DNA from: JBMNUL01 sp050946255
GTDB taxonomy: Bacteria > Actinomycetota > Coriobacteriia > Coriobacteriales > CADBOM01
Assembly (NCBI GenBank): GCA_050946255.1
Contig: JBMNUL010000162.1
Location: 1-5,960 of the forward strand
Length of the DNA stretch: 5,960 nucleotides
Direction: 5' to 3'
The position numbers and the translations under genes were made by a program. How positions within the stretch are numbered: position 1 is the first letter of the stretch; every line of letters starts with the position of its first letter. A model generated the notes under the pieces. That model saw only the letters and a list, made by a program, of their open reading frames with translations. It did not search any database and was not told the DNA's origin. Below are positions 5,643-5,960 of the stretch, one piece after another.

Positions 5643-5960
5643 CTATATCTTCCGTCCTTATCTGCTTCTCGGCGGCTTGCACTGCAAGGGCGGCAACCTT
5701 CTTTGCCGCATTAGCCCTGCCCAGCTTCCGGGTCTTCTCGCGCATCTCGGCGCGCTTCTCCGGGTTGTCCAGGAGGTCGAACAGCTTCTGCTCGAACACA
5801 TCGCTCTCCACCTGGTCGTCCGGGCACATGTACGAGGCCCCGGACTCCACTAGAGCCTGTGCGTTCTTGGTCTGGTGGTCATCCGTGGCAAACGGGTATG
5901 GAACCAGTAGAGCCACGGCTCCAACAGCCGTGATCTCCGCCAAGCTTGTGGCTCCCGACC
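5632..5960 (-). CDS. murG: MurG glycosyltransferase, C-terminal 108 residues (5' end outside window)
   Basis: MurG transfers GlcNAc from UDP-GlcNAc to lipid I on the inner face of the membrane, making lipid II. Only the end of the C-terminal UDP-GlcNAc-binding domain is present; the frame runs off the window edge with no start inside. The visible SGATSLAEITAVGAVALLVP followed by DDHQTKNA matches the family's donor-binding region, where the Glu and Gln contact the sugar nucleotide. The remaining residues form a charged helical end with LDNPEKRAEMREK, typical of MurG C-termini. The stop at 5634-5632 overlaps the murC start by 11 bases. An in-frame TTG at 5943-5941 is internal, because family-conserved sequence continues upstream of it. 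Confidence 0.95.
   Translation of the reverse strand, partial: SGATSLAEITAVGAVALLVPYPFATDDHQTKNAQALVESGASYMCPDDQVESDVFEQKLFDLLDNPEKRAEMREKTRKLGRANAAKKVAALAVQAAEKQIRTEDIDAI
5649..5659 (-). promoter_or_regulatory. Ribosome-binding site of murC within murG
   Basis: The minus strand reads AAGGACGGAAG. GGAAG ends 6 bases before the murC ATG and AAGGA ends 12 bases before it; the nearer copy has the better spacing. It lies in the last codons of murG, as expected for coupled genes. Confidence 0.5.

Overview
The window holds a stretch of a division and cell wall (dcw) cluster, and every gene in it lies on the minus strand. In transcription order, from high to low coordinates, it reads: murG (3' end only), murC, murB, ftsQ, a stand-alone NAD(P)H-hydrate dehydratase gene (nnrD), a 330-base gene-free region, and ftsZ (first 211 codons only; the rest lies beyond base 1). 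No RNA gene, insertion sequence, CRISPR array or plus-strand gene could be supported.

The organism looks like an actinobacterium of moderate to high GC. FtsZ carries TAGEGGGTGTG in its GTP-binding loop, with Glu where many other bacteria have Met. No ftsA lies between ftsQ and ftsZ, as in Actinomycetota. murB sits between murC and ftsQ, which is not the usual layout of mycobacteria, streptomycetes or bifidobacteria. A deep branch such as Coriobacteriia is my best guess. This is inference from gene order and motifs, not a database result.

From murG to nnrD the genes are packed tightly: murG and murC overlap by 11 bases, murC and murB are 3 bases apart, murB and ftsQ overlap by 50 bases, and nnrD begins 1 base after the ftsQ stop (or overlaps it by 8 if a TTG start is used). 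They look like one translationally coupled transcript. ftsZ is set apart by the 330-base region, which holds a plausible sigma-70-type promoter with 17-base spacing, an inverted repeat touching its -35 box, several short repeats further upstream, and a GC-rich hairpin in the predicted leader. ftsZ can therefore probably be transcribed on its own.

MurC adds L-Ala to UDP-MurNAc, the product of MurB, and MurG makes lipid II. FtsQ and FtsZ are division proteins that direct this synthesis to the septum. NnrD repairs damaged NAD(P)H, and its place here is unexplained; MurB consumes NADPH, so a functional link is conceivable but unproven.

The most unusual item is FtsQ, which at 474 residues is far longer than typical. 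It has a basic Ser/Arg/Gly-rich cytoplasmic tail of about 155 residues. It also has a 54-residue tract of only Ser, Asp, Gly and Thr, encoded in part by three 39-base tandem repeats, placed between the POTRA domain and the C-terminal part of the extracytoplasmic domain.
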